Of a DNA stretch of 64,000 nucleotides, positions 29,215 to 38,699 are shown one piece after another. Numbering within the stretch: the first letter of the stretch is position 1; the number at the start of each line of letters is the position of its first letter. The translations under genes and the position numbers were made by a program. The DNA comes from Sulfuritalea sp. (GTDB taxonomy: Bacteria; Pseudomonadota; Gammaproteobacteria; Burkholderiales; Rhodocyclaceae). The notes beneath the pieces are model-generated. The model was given only the letters and a program-made list of their open reading frames with translations, made no database searches and was not told the DNA's origin. The stretch covers positions 1 to 64,000 of the forward strand of contig JAUXUK010000047.1 in NCBI GenBank assembly GCA_030680805.1, written 5' to 3'.

Positions 29215-29955
29215 ATGGACAAGATCAGTATTGTCGGCCTCGGGCTCGGACTTGCCACAATTCTGGTTGGCCAGGTGCTGGAGGGCGGGCATGTCTCGTC
29301 ATTGATTCAGCCCACCGCGATGTTGATCGTGTTTGGCGGTACCCTGGGGGCGGTCATGCTGCAAAGCCCGATGCCCGTGTTCCTGGCAGGAATGCGGATG
29401 GGCGTTTGGGTGTTTTTCCCGCCCGCCATTGACCCGCAGAAGCTGATCAGCGACATTGGCCACTGGAGCCAGGTGGCGCGCAAGGAGGGCCTGCTGGCTC
29501 TCGAAGAGCAGATCCCTTCCGTCCCCGATCCATTTGCGCGGAAAGGATTGCAACTTCTGGTCGATGGCGCCGAGCCGGATCGCTTGCGTCAAGTCCTCGA
29601 CGTTGAAATCGGCGCCTATGAAGCCAAGCTGAAACTGGCTTCGAAGATATGGGAGTCTGCCGGGGGCTATTCGCCGACCATAGGAATCATCGGCGCGGTC
29701 ATGGGCCTGATCCATGTGATGGAAAACCTGGCCGATCCGGCGAAACTGGGCAGTGGAATCGCGGTGGCTTTTGTCGCAACGATCTATGGGGTCGGCGCCG
29801 CCAACCTGGTTTTTCTCCCGATCGCCAAGAAACTCATGGCCATCATTTCGATTCTGGTCATTCAGCGCGAGATGCTGGTCGATGGCCTGGTGGGAATCGC
29901 CAATGGCGACAATCCGCGGATTGTGGAAAGTCGCCTGCAAGGATACCTGGCCTGA
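29215..29955 (+). CDS. motC: Flagellar motor stator protein MotC/PomA type (MotA family)
   Basis: GGTLGAVMLQSPMPVF, GGYSPTIGIIGAVMGLIHVMENL; ATG 29215. Confidence 0.92.
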   Translation: MDKISIVGLGLGLATILVGQVLEGGHVSSLIQPTAMLIVFGGTLGAVMLQSPMPVFLAGMRMGVWVFFPPAIDPQKLISDIGHWSQVARKEGLLALEEQIPSVPDPFARKGLQLLVDGAEPDRLRQVLDVEIGAYEAKLKLASKIWESAGGYSPTIGIIGAVMGLIHVMENLADPAKLGSGIAVAFVATIYGVGAANLVFLPIAKKLMAIISILVIQREMLVDGLVGIANGDNPRIVESRLQGYLA

Positions 29956-30749
29956 TGGCGGGCTATCGTCGCCGTCGTCGGCGCGAGGCCGATGATCACG
30001 AGAACCACGAACGCTGGCTGGTGTCATACGCCGATTTCATCACGCTGTTGTTCGCCTTCTTTGTCGTGATGTATGCCCTGTCATCGATCAATGAGGGCAA
30101 GTATCGGATCATGTCGGATTCGATCAGCTCCGCGTTCCGCAGCGTTCCCGGTGGGGCCGGTCAGATAGCGGTCAATACCAGCATCAATTCGCCGATGTCG
30201 ATCGCCATTCCGACCAAGCGCCTTCCGCCTAACGTCAAGACCGATGCGGCGCAGACCGTGAAGAGGGAAAACCTGCGGAAGATGGCCAAGGAGCTCAACA
30301 AGGCCCTGGCCCCCTTGGTCGAGGAAGGCAAGGTCAAAGTCACGGAAGGGGCACTCGGCATCACGGTCGATATCAATGCCAGCGTGCTCTTTGCACCGGG
30401 TGACGCCCGCCTCGATCTGGCTGCCGTCAGGGCCCTGGCTGCGGTTGCACAGATTCTGGTGCCGACCGATTTTCCGGTGATTGTCGAAGGTCACACCGAC
30501 AACACGCCGATCAATACGCCGCAGTTTCCATCCAACTGGGAACTCTCCGGAATGCGCGCATCGAGCGTGGTGCGCTTGTTCATCGAGACGGGAGTGGACG
30601 GCCGCCGCCTCACCGCAACGGGTTATGCCGACCAGCGACCGCAAGCCGACAACGCCACCGCCGAAGGCCGGCAGCGCAACCGCCGGGTGGCAATCACGAT
30701 CGAGTCGCGGGCGCCCGACAATGCGGTGGAGGTGCCGATTTCGGAGTAA
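29955..30749 (+). CDS. motD: Flagellar motor stator protein MotD (MotB family)
   Basis: ENHERWLVSYADFITLLFAFFVVMYALSSIN plug/TM and OmpA-like VEGHTDNTPINTPQFPSNWELSGMRASSVV. Confidence 0.94.
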   Translation: MAGYRRRRRREADDHENHERWLVSYADFITLLFAFFVVMYALSSINEGKYRIMSDSISSAFRSVPGGAGQIAVNTSINSPMSIAIPTKRLPPNVKTDAAQTVKRENLRKMAKELNKALAPLVEEGKVKVTEGALGITVDINASVLFAPGDARLDLAAVRALAAVAQILVPTDFPVIVEGHTDNTPINTPQFPSNWELSGMRASSVVRLFIETGVDGRRLTATGYADQRPQADNATAEGRQRNRRVAITIESRAPDNAVEVPISE

Positions 30750-30785
30750 GGGCCGGCGGCAGGACCTTGCCAGCGCCGCCAGGAT

Positions 30786-31250
30786 TCAACCTGTGCCGAA
30801 AGATCGTTTTCCGGCAATCAGGCTGCGCGGCTGGCCGTCGGCGCCGTAGATCGATTCGGCGCCACCGGAGATCAATACCGACAGCGCCTCCTGATTCTGT
30901 TTCAAGAGCAGGTTGATCAGTCGGCCATTGGTTTCGTTTCCATCACGGGCTTGCGTGGCGAGTTCCAGCAGCTCGTGCCAGCGCCGTGTTTCAACACCAA
31001 GGTCAGGCCGGGCTGCCAGCCACGCTTCCATGCCTGGACGCCCCTTGGCGAAGCCGTCCCGCGTCAGCAGCGCATCGCGCCCCGCTTCAAGCTGGCTCAA
31101 TTGCCCCGCCAGTGATGACTTCTCGGTTGCGATATCGGGCAGGCGATCGGCTTGAGCTCCGGTGATGACTTTGCGTTCTTCCTCGAGCAGAGCACAGAAC
31201 CGTCTCACTTCGGAGAGTTCTCTGGCCAGCAACTCCGACAAGGATTCCAC
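30786..31250 (-). CDS. flgN: Flagellar export chaperone FlgN
   Basis: Small helical protein LLEEERKVITGAQADRLPDIATEKSSLAGQL, paired with flgM. Confidence 0.88.
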   Translation of the reverse strand: MESLSELLARELSEVRRFCALLEEERKVITGAQADRLPDIATEKSSLAGQLSQLEAGRDALLTRDGFAKGRPGMEAWLAARPDLGVETRRWHELLELATQARDGNETNGRLINLLLKQNQEALSVLISGGAESIYGADGQPRSLIAGKRSFGTG

Positions 31251-31294
31251 AGAGAGGGGCGAACCTGCTGAAACTCAGAATGCCGTGTTGGCCG

Positions 31295-31603
31295 TCACGC
31301 GGGGCGACGATTCTGGTCGAGCATTTCCCGTACGCTGCTGATCAAGCCATCCGCGATTCGCTCGGAATTGACCTGGAAGCGGCCCTCGCTGATGGCCTGC
31401 CTGATCTCGGCAACTTTCTCTGCATTGAAAGCCGGTTCGGAACCGCCCACGGATTGCATGGCTACCGACACCACTGTCGCCGGCTGTCCGGCAGAGGGGC
31501 TTGCCGTAGCGGCATGTGCAGTAGCGGGCTTGGACCCAGCCGCGCGGGAACCCGCCGGGCTTTGTCCGGAGCCGATGGTCTTGGCAGTGTTGTCGATCTT
31601 CAT
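31295..31603 (-). CDS. flgM: Anti-sigma-28 factor FlgM
   Basis: MKIDNTAKTIG N-terminus; EKVAEIRQAISEGRFQVNSERIADGLISSVREML. Confidence 0.95.
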   Translation of the reverse strand: MKIDNTAKTIGSGQSPAGSRAAGSKPATAHAATASPSAGQPATVVSVAMQSVGGSEPAFNAEKVAEIRQAISEGRFQVNSERIADGLISSVREMLDQNRRPA

Positions 31604-31712
31604 GGGTGGAGGATTCCGTCGTATATGCAGCGTCTGCTAGCGTTTACGGCATATCTAGCAATAACTTGATGCAATTCCAGGTGATTCGGGTCGGCTGAAA
31701 TCGCCAATACAA

Positions 31713-32396
31713 TCAAAATCTTATCTCTATCGTTCCGTCGGCGCGGACGACTCCGCTCAGGATTTGACCGGAGTTTAGCCGCACCTGCGTGACTTGTCCA
31801 ACCACCGCGTTGGTGAGCGCTCGCCCCTCATTGGTGACTTGAAAACCGCTGCCGGTGCCGACGATCTTGACGCTCTGGCCCTGCTGCACGACGGTCGGTT
31901 GTCTGAGCATATCGGCTCGCAGCGGGCGACCGGCAGCGAGCGAAGCGATCGCGGCGCGCCCGATGGCCTGTTCCTTGTCCATCAGTACGCCGTTGGGCAG
32001 ATCGGAAAGCTCGCCGAGCTGGGCGCGAACATCGGCGTCGGTGAGCATTTGACCGGCGTTGATGGGGCGCGCGATAATCAGGTATTCCGCGACCACGCGA
32101 ATGTGCACCGGCACCCAAAGGCTCCAGCTTCCACCGCGACAGCGCACGGCGACTTGGGTCTTGCCCCACGGGCGCGCGCCGCTTCCCATTGACACATCAA
32201 AGCCCTCGCAGCTACCCGCCAGCCTTTCTGCATCGATGGTTCCGATACTGTAGCTGGCTTTCCCGGGCAGGCCCTTGATCTGGACGCGCAAGAACTCGTC
32301 AACCGCTCCGCGGATTGCGACGGAATCGGCGGCAAGAGCGGGCCGGTTGGGAGCCATCAGCAGCAAGACGGTCAGGAATCCAAGAAGTTTTTGCAT
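31713..32396 (-). CDS. flgA: Flagellar basal body P-ring assembly chaperone FlgA
   Basis: Signal peptide MQKLLGFLTVLLLMAPNRPALA; SAF-like region and C-terminal VVQQGQSVKIVGTGSGFQVTNEGRAL. Confidence 0.94.
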   Translation of the reverse strand: MQKLLGFLTVLLLMAPNRPALAADSVAIRGAVDEFLRVQIKGLPGKASYSIGTIDAERLAGSCEGFDVSMGSGARPWGKTQVAVRCRGGSWSLWVPVHIRVVAEYLIIARPINAGQMLTDADVRAQLGELSDLPNGVLMDKEQAIGRAAIASLAAGRPLRADMLRQPTVVQQGQSVKIVGTGSGFQVTNEGRALTNAVVGQVTQVRLNSGQILSGVVRADGTIEIRF

Positions 32397-32530
32397 AGTC
32401 GTGCATTCAATCACGAATCGATTGCGCGCATGCACTCAGCAGCATCCCGGTACCCCCTCAATTCTCAACCTGATTAACGTAAAGTCAGCCACTCTCAAAG
32501 GAACGCCACTTCTTTGACCCCTCCGGTTCG

Positions 32531-32604
32531 TCATTCCGGGCTTGACCCGGAATCCAGGAGGGTTTTCGACCGCCCGCTCTGGATTCCGGCGTGCGCCGGA
32601 ATGA
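32531..32604. repeat. REP-like inverted repeat element (copy 1), flgA-flgB intergenic
   Basis: TCATTCCGGGCTTGACCCGGAATCCAG ... CTGGATTCCGGCGTGCGCCGGAATGA nested inverted repeats. Confidence 0.75.
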
Positions 32605-32658
32605 CAAGCTGACGTTCGTTGCTAATCAGGATTCTCAACGTGCCTGTTTGCAGGTTGG

Positions 32659-32673
32659 CGGCAAGTTTTGCCG
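32659..32673. promoter_or_regulatory. CGGCAA-N3-TTGCCG palindrome upstream of flgB
   Basis: CGGCAAGTTTTGCCG, roughly 75-90 bp upstream of the putative -24/-12 element. Confidence 0.65.
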
Positions 32674-32747
32674 AGTGCCAACCGCGGCTTGCCGCCTGTA
32701 ACGATCGCAAGCGCCGATTTGCTTGCTGCTGGCTGCGGAAACGGCCA

Positions 32748-32763
32748 TGGCACGGATGATGCA
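32748..32763 (+). promoter_or_regulatory. Sigma-54-like promoter of flgB
   Basis: TGGCACGGATGATGCA: GG-N10-GC, close to TGGCACG-N4-TTGCW. Confidence 0.65.
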
Positions 32764-32803
32764 TTGCTCACCGTACTCGAACCAACGATGCCCATCCAAT
32801 ACC

Positions 32804-33211
32804 GTGACAGACAGAATCGACGCCCTTCTCCAAGTCAAGCGCAGTGCCCTGAACCTGCGGGCCTATCGTCAGGAGCTGCTCGCTTCGAATATCGCCAACG
32901 CGGACACACCGAATTACAAGGCGCGGGACATTGATTTCAAAGGGGCTCTCGAAAGCGCGCTCTCGGGTCGTACCGAAGGAAGCCTGACTTTGGCCAGAAC
33001 TTCCTCGCGCCATCTGGGCAGTGAGATCAATCAGCCGTCTGGCGCTACCGCCAAGTACCGCACCGAGTTTCAGCCGAACGTGGATGGCAACACGGTGAAT
33101 ATGGATGTCGAACGCGCCGCGTTTGCCGAGAACGCAGTACAGATGGAAGCAATGCTGACCTTCATCCGCGGCAATTTGAACACCCTGCAGACCGCAATGC
33201 AGAGCCAGTAA
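32804..33211 (+). CDS. flgB: Flagellar basal body rod protein FlgB
   Basis: [33 protein letters not shown] 32804 start preferred over the ORF-track start. Confidence 0.95.
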   Translation: MTDRIDALLQVKRSALNLRAYRQELLASNIANADTPNYKARDIDFKGALESALSGRTEGSLTLARTSSRHLGSEINQPSGATAKYRTEFQPNVDGNTVNMDVERAAFAENAVQMEAMLTFIRGNLNTLQTAMQSQ

Positions 33212-33222
33212 GCGGAGAAATC

Positions 33223-33624
33223 ATGAGCCTGTTCAACATCTTTTCAATTGCGGGATCTGCGCTTACGGCGCAGTCGGCCCGTCTCAACGCGGTTGCCAGC
33301 AATTTGGCCAACGCGGACAGCGTGGTGGGTGCCGACGGCCAGCCTTACCGGGCCAAGCAGGTGATGTTCAAGGCAACGGCCGTGGAAGGTGGCGGCATCG
33401 GCGTGCGCGTCACCCAAGTGGTCGAAAGTGCGGCGCCGCTGCGCATGATGTACGAGCCGGCGAACCCGGCAGCAAACGAGCAGGGTTACGTCGCCATGCC
33501 GAACGTCAATGTGGTCGACGAGATGGTCAACATGATCTCTGCGTCGCGGTCATACCAGAACAATGTCGAGGTAATGAACACCGCCAAGTCGTTGATGCAG
33601 AAGACGCTGGCGATCGGGCAGTAG
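33223..33624 (+). CDS. flgC: Flagellar basal body rod protein FlgC
   Basis: [57 protein letters not shown]. Confidence 0.96.
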   Translation: MSLFNIFSIAGSALTAQSARLNAVASNLANADSVVGADGQPYRAKQVMFKATAVEGGGIGVRVTQVVESAAPLRMMYEPANPAANEQGYVAMPNVNVVDEMVNMISASRSYQNNVEVMNTAKSLMQKTLAIGQ

Positions 33625-33644
33625 GCTCTTGAAAGGAACATGAA

Positions 33645-34328
33645 ATGACAACTGGCGCTACTTCCGGCATCGCGGGGAATACCCAATCGTTGATCGACTC
33701 GGTCAATGGCACGGTGAACACCAAGGCCAAGAGCACGACGGCCGATACGCAAGACCGGTTTCTGAAGCTCCTGACCACGCAATTGAAGAACCAGGATCCA
33801 CTGAATCCGATGGACAACGCACAACTGACCTCGCAACTGGCGCAGATCAGCACCGTCGATGGCATCGAGAGGCTCAACGCCACGCTGCAAAAGCTGGTGT
33901 CGAGCTCGGTTGATGCGGAGGCCGTGCAGGCGGCGGGCTTGGTGGGACATCAGGTGATGGTCGCCGGCAGCGGACTCACGCTGACCGATGCCGGCGCGGC
34001 GGGTGGCGTGGAACTCGCGGCTGCAGCGGATCAGGTGACTCTGACCATCAAGGACACCAACGGCCTGACCATCAGGACCATCGAACTGGGCAATCTGAAC
34101 GCGGGAATGCATAACTTCGGATGGGATGGCAAGGCCGACTCGGGTGCGCAAGCCGTGAATGGCGCCTACAGCGTATCGGTGGCGGCCAAACGCGGAAGCG
34201 AAACGGTTCAGGCATCGTCGCTACAGCTTGCCGGAGTGCTGAGCGTCAATCGCAGCAGCCAGGGCGTGACGCTCGATCTCGGGCAACTCGGATTGGCAAA
34301 AATGAGCGACATCAAACAAATTTTCTGA
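33645..34328 (+). CDS. flgD: Flagellar hook capping protein FlgD
   Basis: DRFLKLLTTQLKNQDPLNPMDNAQLTSQLAQISTVDGIE. Confidence 0.96.
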   Translation: MTTGATSGIAGNTQSLIDSVNGTVNTKAKSTTADTQDRFLKLLTTQLKNQDPLNPMDNAQLTSQLAQISTVDGIERLNATLQKLVSSSVDAEAVQAAGLVGHQVMVAGSGLTLTDAGAAGGVELAAAADQVTLTIKDTNGLTIRTIELGNLNAGMHNFGWDGKADSGAQAVNGAYSVSVAAKRGSETVQASSLQLAGVLSVNRSSQGVTLDLGQLGLAKMSDIKQIF

Positions 34329-34341
34329 GAAGGAGAACAGC

Positions 34342-35640
34342 ATGGGCTTTCAACAAGGTTTGAGTGGTCTTAACGCGTCTTCCAAGTCGCTCGACACCAT
34401 TGGCAACAATATTGCCAACTCGGGTACGGTTGGTTTCAAGAGCGGCTCGGCACAATTTGCCGACGTGTTCGCGGCCTCCTTGAGCGGTGCGGGCGCGGCG
34501 CCTGTCGGTATCGGTACCAAGGTCGCGGCCATCGTGCAGCAATTCAGCCAGGGCAATATCTCCTCGACCAACAACCCCCTCGATACGGCCATCAATGGCG
34601 GCGGCTTCTTCCAGATGGACGACGGCTCGGGCGGCACGGTGTACGGCCGCAACGGACAGTTCCAGCTCAACAAGGACGGCTATATCGTTAACGCCCAAGG
34701 CTTGCAGCTCAAGGGCGTCCCGGCGGCCAACGGCGTGATCGCCACCGGCGCCCCGGCGGTACCACTGCGTCTGTTCGATCCGACCCAAAGCCTGGCGGGC
34801 GCACCGCAGCGAACCGGATCCAGTGCGGCTGCGCTCGGGATTCAGGCCAACGTCAATCTCGATTCGCGCGTCGCCGTACCGTCCGTTGGGGTATTCAACT
34901 ACGCCAATCCGGCGTCCTACAACCAGTCAACGGCAGTCACCGTCTATGACAGCCTTGGCAATCCGCACACTTACTCGATGTATTTCGTCAAGGCCGCAGC
35001 GGCGAATACCTGGAGAGTCTATTCGACGCTCACCAACCCGGCCGGCGCCGTGCCGACGTTTACTGATCTCTCGGCGGCGGGCGCAACTTCTTTGGGAACC
35101 CTGACCTTCAACAGCTCGGGTGTCCTGACATCGCTCCCTCTCTCCGAGTCACTGACCGACGTTGAAATGGGGTTCACCGGTGCCGTCACCTCGCCGCAGG
35201 TAATCCCGGTGAATTTTTCGGGCTCCACGCAATTCGGCTCGGATTTCTCCGTAAACGCCTTGGCCCAGGACGGTTTCGCCGCAGGCACGCTGGCAGGCTT
35301 CAACATCGGCGACGACGGCGTTCTGCTGGGCCGCTACTCAAATGGACAGACCAAGGCGGTAGGCCAGATCGTGCTGGCGACTTTCCGCAATCCGCAGGGC
35401 TTGCAGCCTCTGGGCGACAACCGGTGGGCACCCTCCGCCGCCAGCGGTGATCCGCTTACCGGAGCACCGGGATCCTCGGGGCAGTACGGGGCATTGCAGA
35501 GTTCCGCGCTGGAAGACTCGAACGTGGACTTGACCGCCGAACTGGTTCAGATGATCACTCAGCAGCGCTCCTATCAGGCCAATGCACAGACCATCAAGAC
35601 CGTGGATAGCATTCTGCAGACCCTGGTCAACCTGCGGTAA
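34342..35640 (+). CDS. flgE: Flagellar hook protein FlgE
   Basis: FQQGLSGLNASSKSLDTIGNNIANSGTVGFKSGSAQFADVFA; C-terminal EDSNVDLTAELVQMITQQRSYQANAQTIKT. Confidence 0.95.
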   Translation: MGFQQGLSGLNASSKSLDTIGNNIANSGTVGFKSGSAQFADVFAASLSGAGAAPVGIGTKVAAIVQQFSQGNISSTNNPLDTAINGGGFFQMDDGSGGTVYGRNGQFQLNKDGYIVNAQGLQLKGVPAANGVIATGAPAVPLRLFDPTQSLAGAPQRTGSSAAALGIQANVNLDSRVAVPSVGVFNYANPASYNQSTAVTVYDSLGNPHTYSMYFVKAAAANTWRVYSTLTNPAGAVPTFTDLSAAGATSLGTLTFNSSGVLTSLPLSESLTDVEMGFTGAVTSPQVIPVNFSGSTQFGSDFSVNALAQDGFAAGTLAGFNIGDDGVLLGRYSNGQTKAVGQIVLATFRNPQGLQPLGDNRWAPSAASGDPLTGAPGSSGQYGALQSSALEDSNVDLTAELVQMITQQRSYQANAQTIKTVDSILQTLVNLR

Positions 35641-35677
35641 AAGTCGGCGCTGACGACACGGCGATTCGGATAACGAC

Positions 35678-36430
35678 ATGGACAGATTGATCTACACCGC
35701 AATGACCGGCGCCAGCCAGACGTTGAACCGGCAGGCTGCGGTGACGCACAATCTGGCGAATGTGGCCTCGGCGGGCTATCGCGCCGAGGAGCATCGCTTG
35801 CGTGCCGTCCAGGTGCAGTCGAATGCCCAGCAGAAGGGCCTGGCGACGCGCGCTTTTGTGGTCGACGCCAGTACCCATACCGACTTCACGCCCGGTCCGA
35901 TAATGATCACCGGCCGGCCGCTGGACATCGCGGTACAGGGCGCCGGCTGGCTGGCGGTGCAACTCGCGGATGGCAGCGAGGCCTATACGCGGAATGGCAG
36001 CTTCGAAATCAATGTCAACGGAATTGTCCAGACCCGTAGCGGCCTGACGGTGCTCGGTGACGGCGGTGCGATCTCCATCCCGCCCGAGGTTGCGATCAGC
36101 GTCGGCGCCGACGGCACGATTTCGGCGCTACCGGAAACCGGTGCGCGGAATACGGTGAGCGTTGTCGGCCGCTTCAAGCTGGTCAATCCGCCGGAAACCG
36201 ATCTGGTTCGCGGCGACGATGGCCTGTTTCGCTTGCGTGACGGCAGCGCGGCGCCGACTGATGAGCGTGTCACGGTCGCGGCGGGGAGCCTCGAAAGCAG
36301 CAACGTCAATGCAGCCGCGCAAATGGTGAGCATGATTTCCCTGGCGCGCCAGTTTGAAATGCAAATGAAAGTATTGTCGGCGGCGGATGCCAACGACCGG
36401 GCCGCAACCCAGATACTGGCTTCACGCTAG
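35678..36430 (+). CDS. flgF: Flagellar basal body rod protein FlgF
   Basis: MDRLIYTAMTGASQTLNRQAAVTHNLANVASAGYRAEEHRLRAV. Confidence 0.94.
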   Translation: MDRLIYTAMTGASQTLNRQAAVTHNLANVASAGYRAEEHRLRAVQVQSNAQQKGLATRAFVVDASTHTDFTPGPIMITGRPLDIAVQGAGWLAVQLADGSEAYTRNGSFEINVNGIVQTRSGLTVLGDGGAISIPPEVAISVGADGTISALPETGARNTVSVVGRFKLVNPPETDLVRGDDGLFRLRDGSAAPTDERVTVAAGSLESSNVNAAAQMVSMISLARQFEMQMKVLSAADANDRAATQILASR

Positions 36431-36508
36431 GAGCCTGCCATGAGCCTCGCTTTCCCGATTACCAGAACCGACCTGAATGCACGGCACACGAAAGAGGAGG
36501 GCTGAATC

Positions 36509-37771
36509 ATGGGCTTTGCAGCTAGCCTGAGCGGACTGACCGGCGCCGCGACGGCGATTGACATCATCGGCAACAATATCTCGAATCTGCAAACTGTCGG
36601 CTTCAAGACCTCGAAGGCGCGCTTCGCCGATGTGCTGGCGGCCTCGCTCCCCGGGGGGCCGTCCGCGGATGTGGCAAGTGCGGGGGTCAGCGTTACCATC
36701 ATCAGACAAGGCGACCAGGGAATTTTTGCCGGGAGCGACAACCCGCTGGATATGGCGATCAGCGGGCAGGGGTTCTTCCGCTTCAACAAGGGCGGCGAGA
36801 TCACCTATTCGCGGGACGGCCGATTCCAGCTGGCCTATGACACCATCAATCCGAACACGCGCTTTCTGGTCAATCAAACCGGGCGCAATGTGACCGGATA
36901 TCTCGCGACCTACACCACTGATCCGCAAGGCGTGATCGTGACCGGATCTGCGCCCCAGGACATCACGATTGACCCGGTCATGCCGGCGTCCCCCACCAGC
37001 CAGGTATTCGTCGGCGCCAACCTCGATTCGCGCTCCGCGCCTCCGGCAGTTGCGCTGTTCGATCCGGCCAACGCGTTGAGCTACAACAGCACGACGGCGC
37101 TCACTGTCTATGATGCGGCAGGCACCTCGCACAATCTGCAGATGTACTTTGCCAAGCCAGCCGCGGGAAGCGCCTGGAACCTCTATACCACTCTGGACAA
37201 CGCTTCGCAGACCGGACCGGTCCCTATCGGTTTCGATGCCGATGGCTTGTTGACCACGGCGATGCCGCTGGCGGCGCAGACCTATGCCCTGGGCGGTGGC
37301 GGGAGCCTGTCGGTCGCCCTTGATCTGACGGGAACCGTCCAGTACGGCCTGCCTTTCCACGTCGACTCGCTGACCCAGGACGGCTGGCGTGTAGGCACCC
37401 TCGCCAGCTCGAGCGGATTCAGTGTCGGCAACGATGGCGTGATTCGGGGGTTCTACACCAATGGTCAGTCGCGCAAGTTGGCGCAGATCGCGATCTCCAA
37501 TTTCATCAATCCCGACGCGATGATCGGACTGGGAGACAGCCAGTGGAAGGCCAATGATGATCCAGTGAGCGGATCGGGCAGGGAGATTCTCGGTGTTCCA
37601 GGCGGTTTGGGCCTGGGCTCCATCCAGGGCAACACGACCGAGCAATCCAACGTGGACCTGAATACGGAATTGGTCGCCCTGATCGAACAGCAGCGCAACT
37701 ACCAGGCCAGCGCCCAGACCTTCAAGATTCTCGATCAGGTCATGCAGAACCTGGCGAACCTCGGCAAGTGA
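36509..37771 (+). CDS. Second FlgE-like hook protein
   Basis: FAASLSGLTGAATAIDIIGNNISNLQTVGFKTSKARFADVLAAS ... EQSNVDLNTELVALIEQQRNYQASAQTFKILDQVMQNLANL; 420 aa, about the size of the first FlgE. Confidence 0.9.
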   Translation: MGFAASLSGLTGAATAIDIIGNNISNLQTVGFKTSKARFADVLAASLPGGPSADVASAGVSVTIIRQGDQGIFAGSDNPLDMAISGQGFFRFNKGGEITYSRDGRFQLAYDTINPNTRFLVNQTGRNVTGYLATYTTDPQGVIVTGSAPQDITIDPVMPASPTSQVFVGANLDSRSAPPAVALFDPANALSYNSTTALTVYDAAGTSHNLQMYFAKPAAGSAWNLYTTLDNASQTGPVPIGFDADGLLTTAMPLAAQTYALGGGGSLSVALDLTGTVQYGLPFHVDSLTQDGWRVGTLASSSGFSVGNDGVIRGFYTNGQSRKLAQIAISNFINPDAMIGLGDSQWKANDDPVSGSGREILGVPGGLGLGSIQGNTTEQSNVDLNTELVALIEQQRNYQASAQTFKILDQVMQNLANLGK

Positions 37772-37800
37772 TGAGCACTAAGGAACTGCTGAATAGGCCG

Positions 37801-37865
37801 TCACACCGGCGAAAGCCGGTGTCCAGTGCCTTGATTCCTCTGGATTCCGGCTTTCGCCGGAATGA
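37801..37865. repeat. REP-like inverted repeat element (copy 2), flgE2-flgG intergenic
   Basis: TCACACCGGCGAAAGCCGGTGTCCAG ... CTGGATTCCGGCTTTCGCCGGAATGA. Confidence 0.75.
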
Positions 37866-37916
37866 CGATATGGCACTTGATCAGCGTGTCCTAAATCAAA
37901 ACAGGAGCAAGCCCCG

Positions 37917-38699
37917 ATGATCCGTTCCCTCTGGATTGCCAAGACCGGTCTGGATGCCCATCAGACGTCGATGGATGTCATTACCAACAACCTGGCCAAC
38001 GTCAGTACCAACGGCTACAAGCGCTCGCGCCCGGTGTTCGAGGATCTGCTGTACCAGACTCTGCGCCAGCCGGGTGCTGCCTCTTCGCAGGCGACCACCG
38101 TTCCCTCGGGCTTGACACTCGGCACCGGCGTGCGCACGGTTGCCACGGAACATATCTTTACCCAGGGCAGCTTGCTGAAGACCGAGGGGCCACTCGATCT
38201 CGCCATCCAGGGCAACGGCTTCTTCCAGGTACAACTGCCCGACGGGACACTGTCCTACACACGTGACGGTTCGCTCACCAAGGACGCCAATGGCCAGGTG
38301 GTTACCGCCAACGGCTATCCGCTGAGTCCGGCCATCACCATTCCGTCCACGGCGCTGAGCGTTTCCGTTTCGCGCGACGGGATTGTCACCATCAGCCAGC
38401 CCGGGGTCACTACGCCGACGCAGATCGGCAACATACAGCTGGCCAACTTTGTCAATAACGGCGGATTGCAAAGCACCGGCCAAAATCTCTTCGTGGAAAC
38501 GGCCTCGTCGGGAACGCCGACGCCCAATACGCCCGGAACCAACGGTACGGGTGTGCTCAATCAGGGCTACGTCGAAACCTCCAACGTGAACGTGGCCGAG
38601 GAACTGGTGAACATGATCGTGGCGCAACGCGGCTACGAGATGAACTCGAAGGCCATTACCACCACGGACCAGATGCTTGCGCGCTTGTCTCAACTCTAA
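37917..38699 (+). CDS. flgG: Flagellar distal rod protein FlgG
   Basis: [47 protein letters not shown]. Confidence 0.97.
   Translation: MIRSLWIAKTGLDAHQTSMDVITNNLANVSTNGYKRSRPVFEDLLYQTLRQPGAASSQATTVPSGLTLGTGVRTVATEHIFTQGSLLKTEGPLDLAIQGNGFFQVQLPDGTLSYTRDGSLTKDANGQVVTANGYPLSPAITIPSTALSVSVSRDGIVTISQPGVTTPTQIGNIQLANFVNNGGLQSTGQNLFVETASSGTPTPNTPGTNGTGVLNQGYVETSNVNVAEELVNMIVAQRGYEMNSKAITTTDQMLARLSQL

Noticed and set aside
30750-30785. CGGCAGGACCTTGCCA between motD and flgN as another copy of the palindrome
   Set aside because: Spacer length and arms differ (N4, mismatches); more likely part of a convergent hairpin.
32423-32460. Minus-strand GG-N10-GC upstream of flgA as a sigma-54 promoter
   Set aside because: Spacing fits but flanking bases match consensus poorly.
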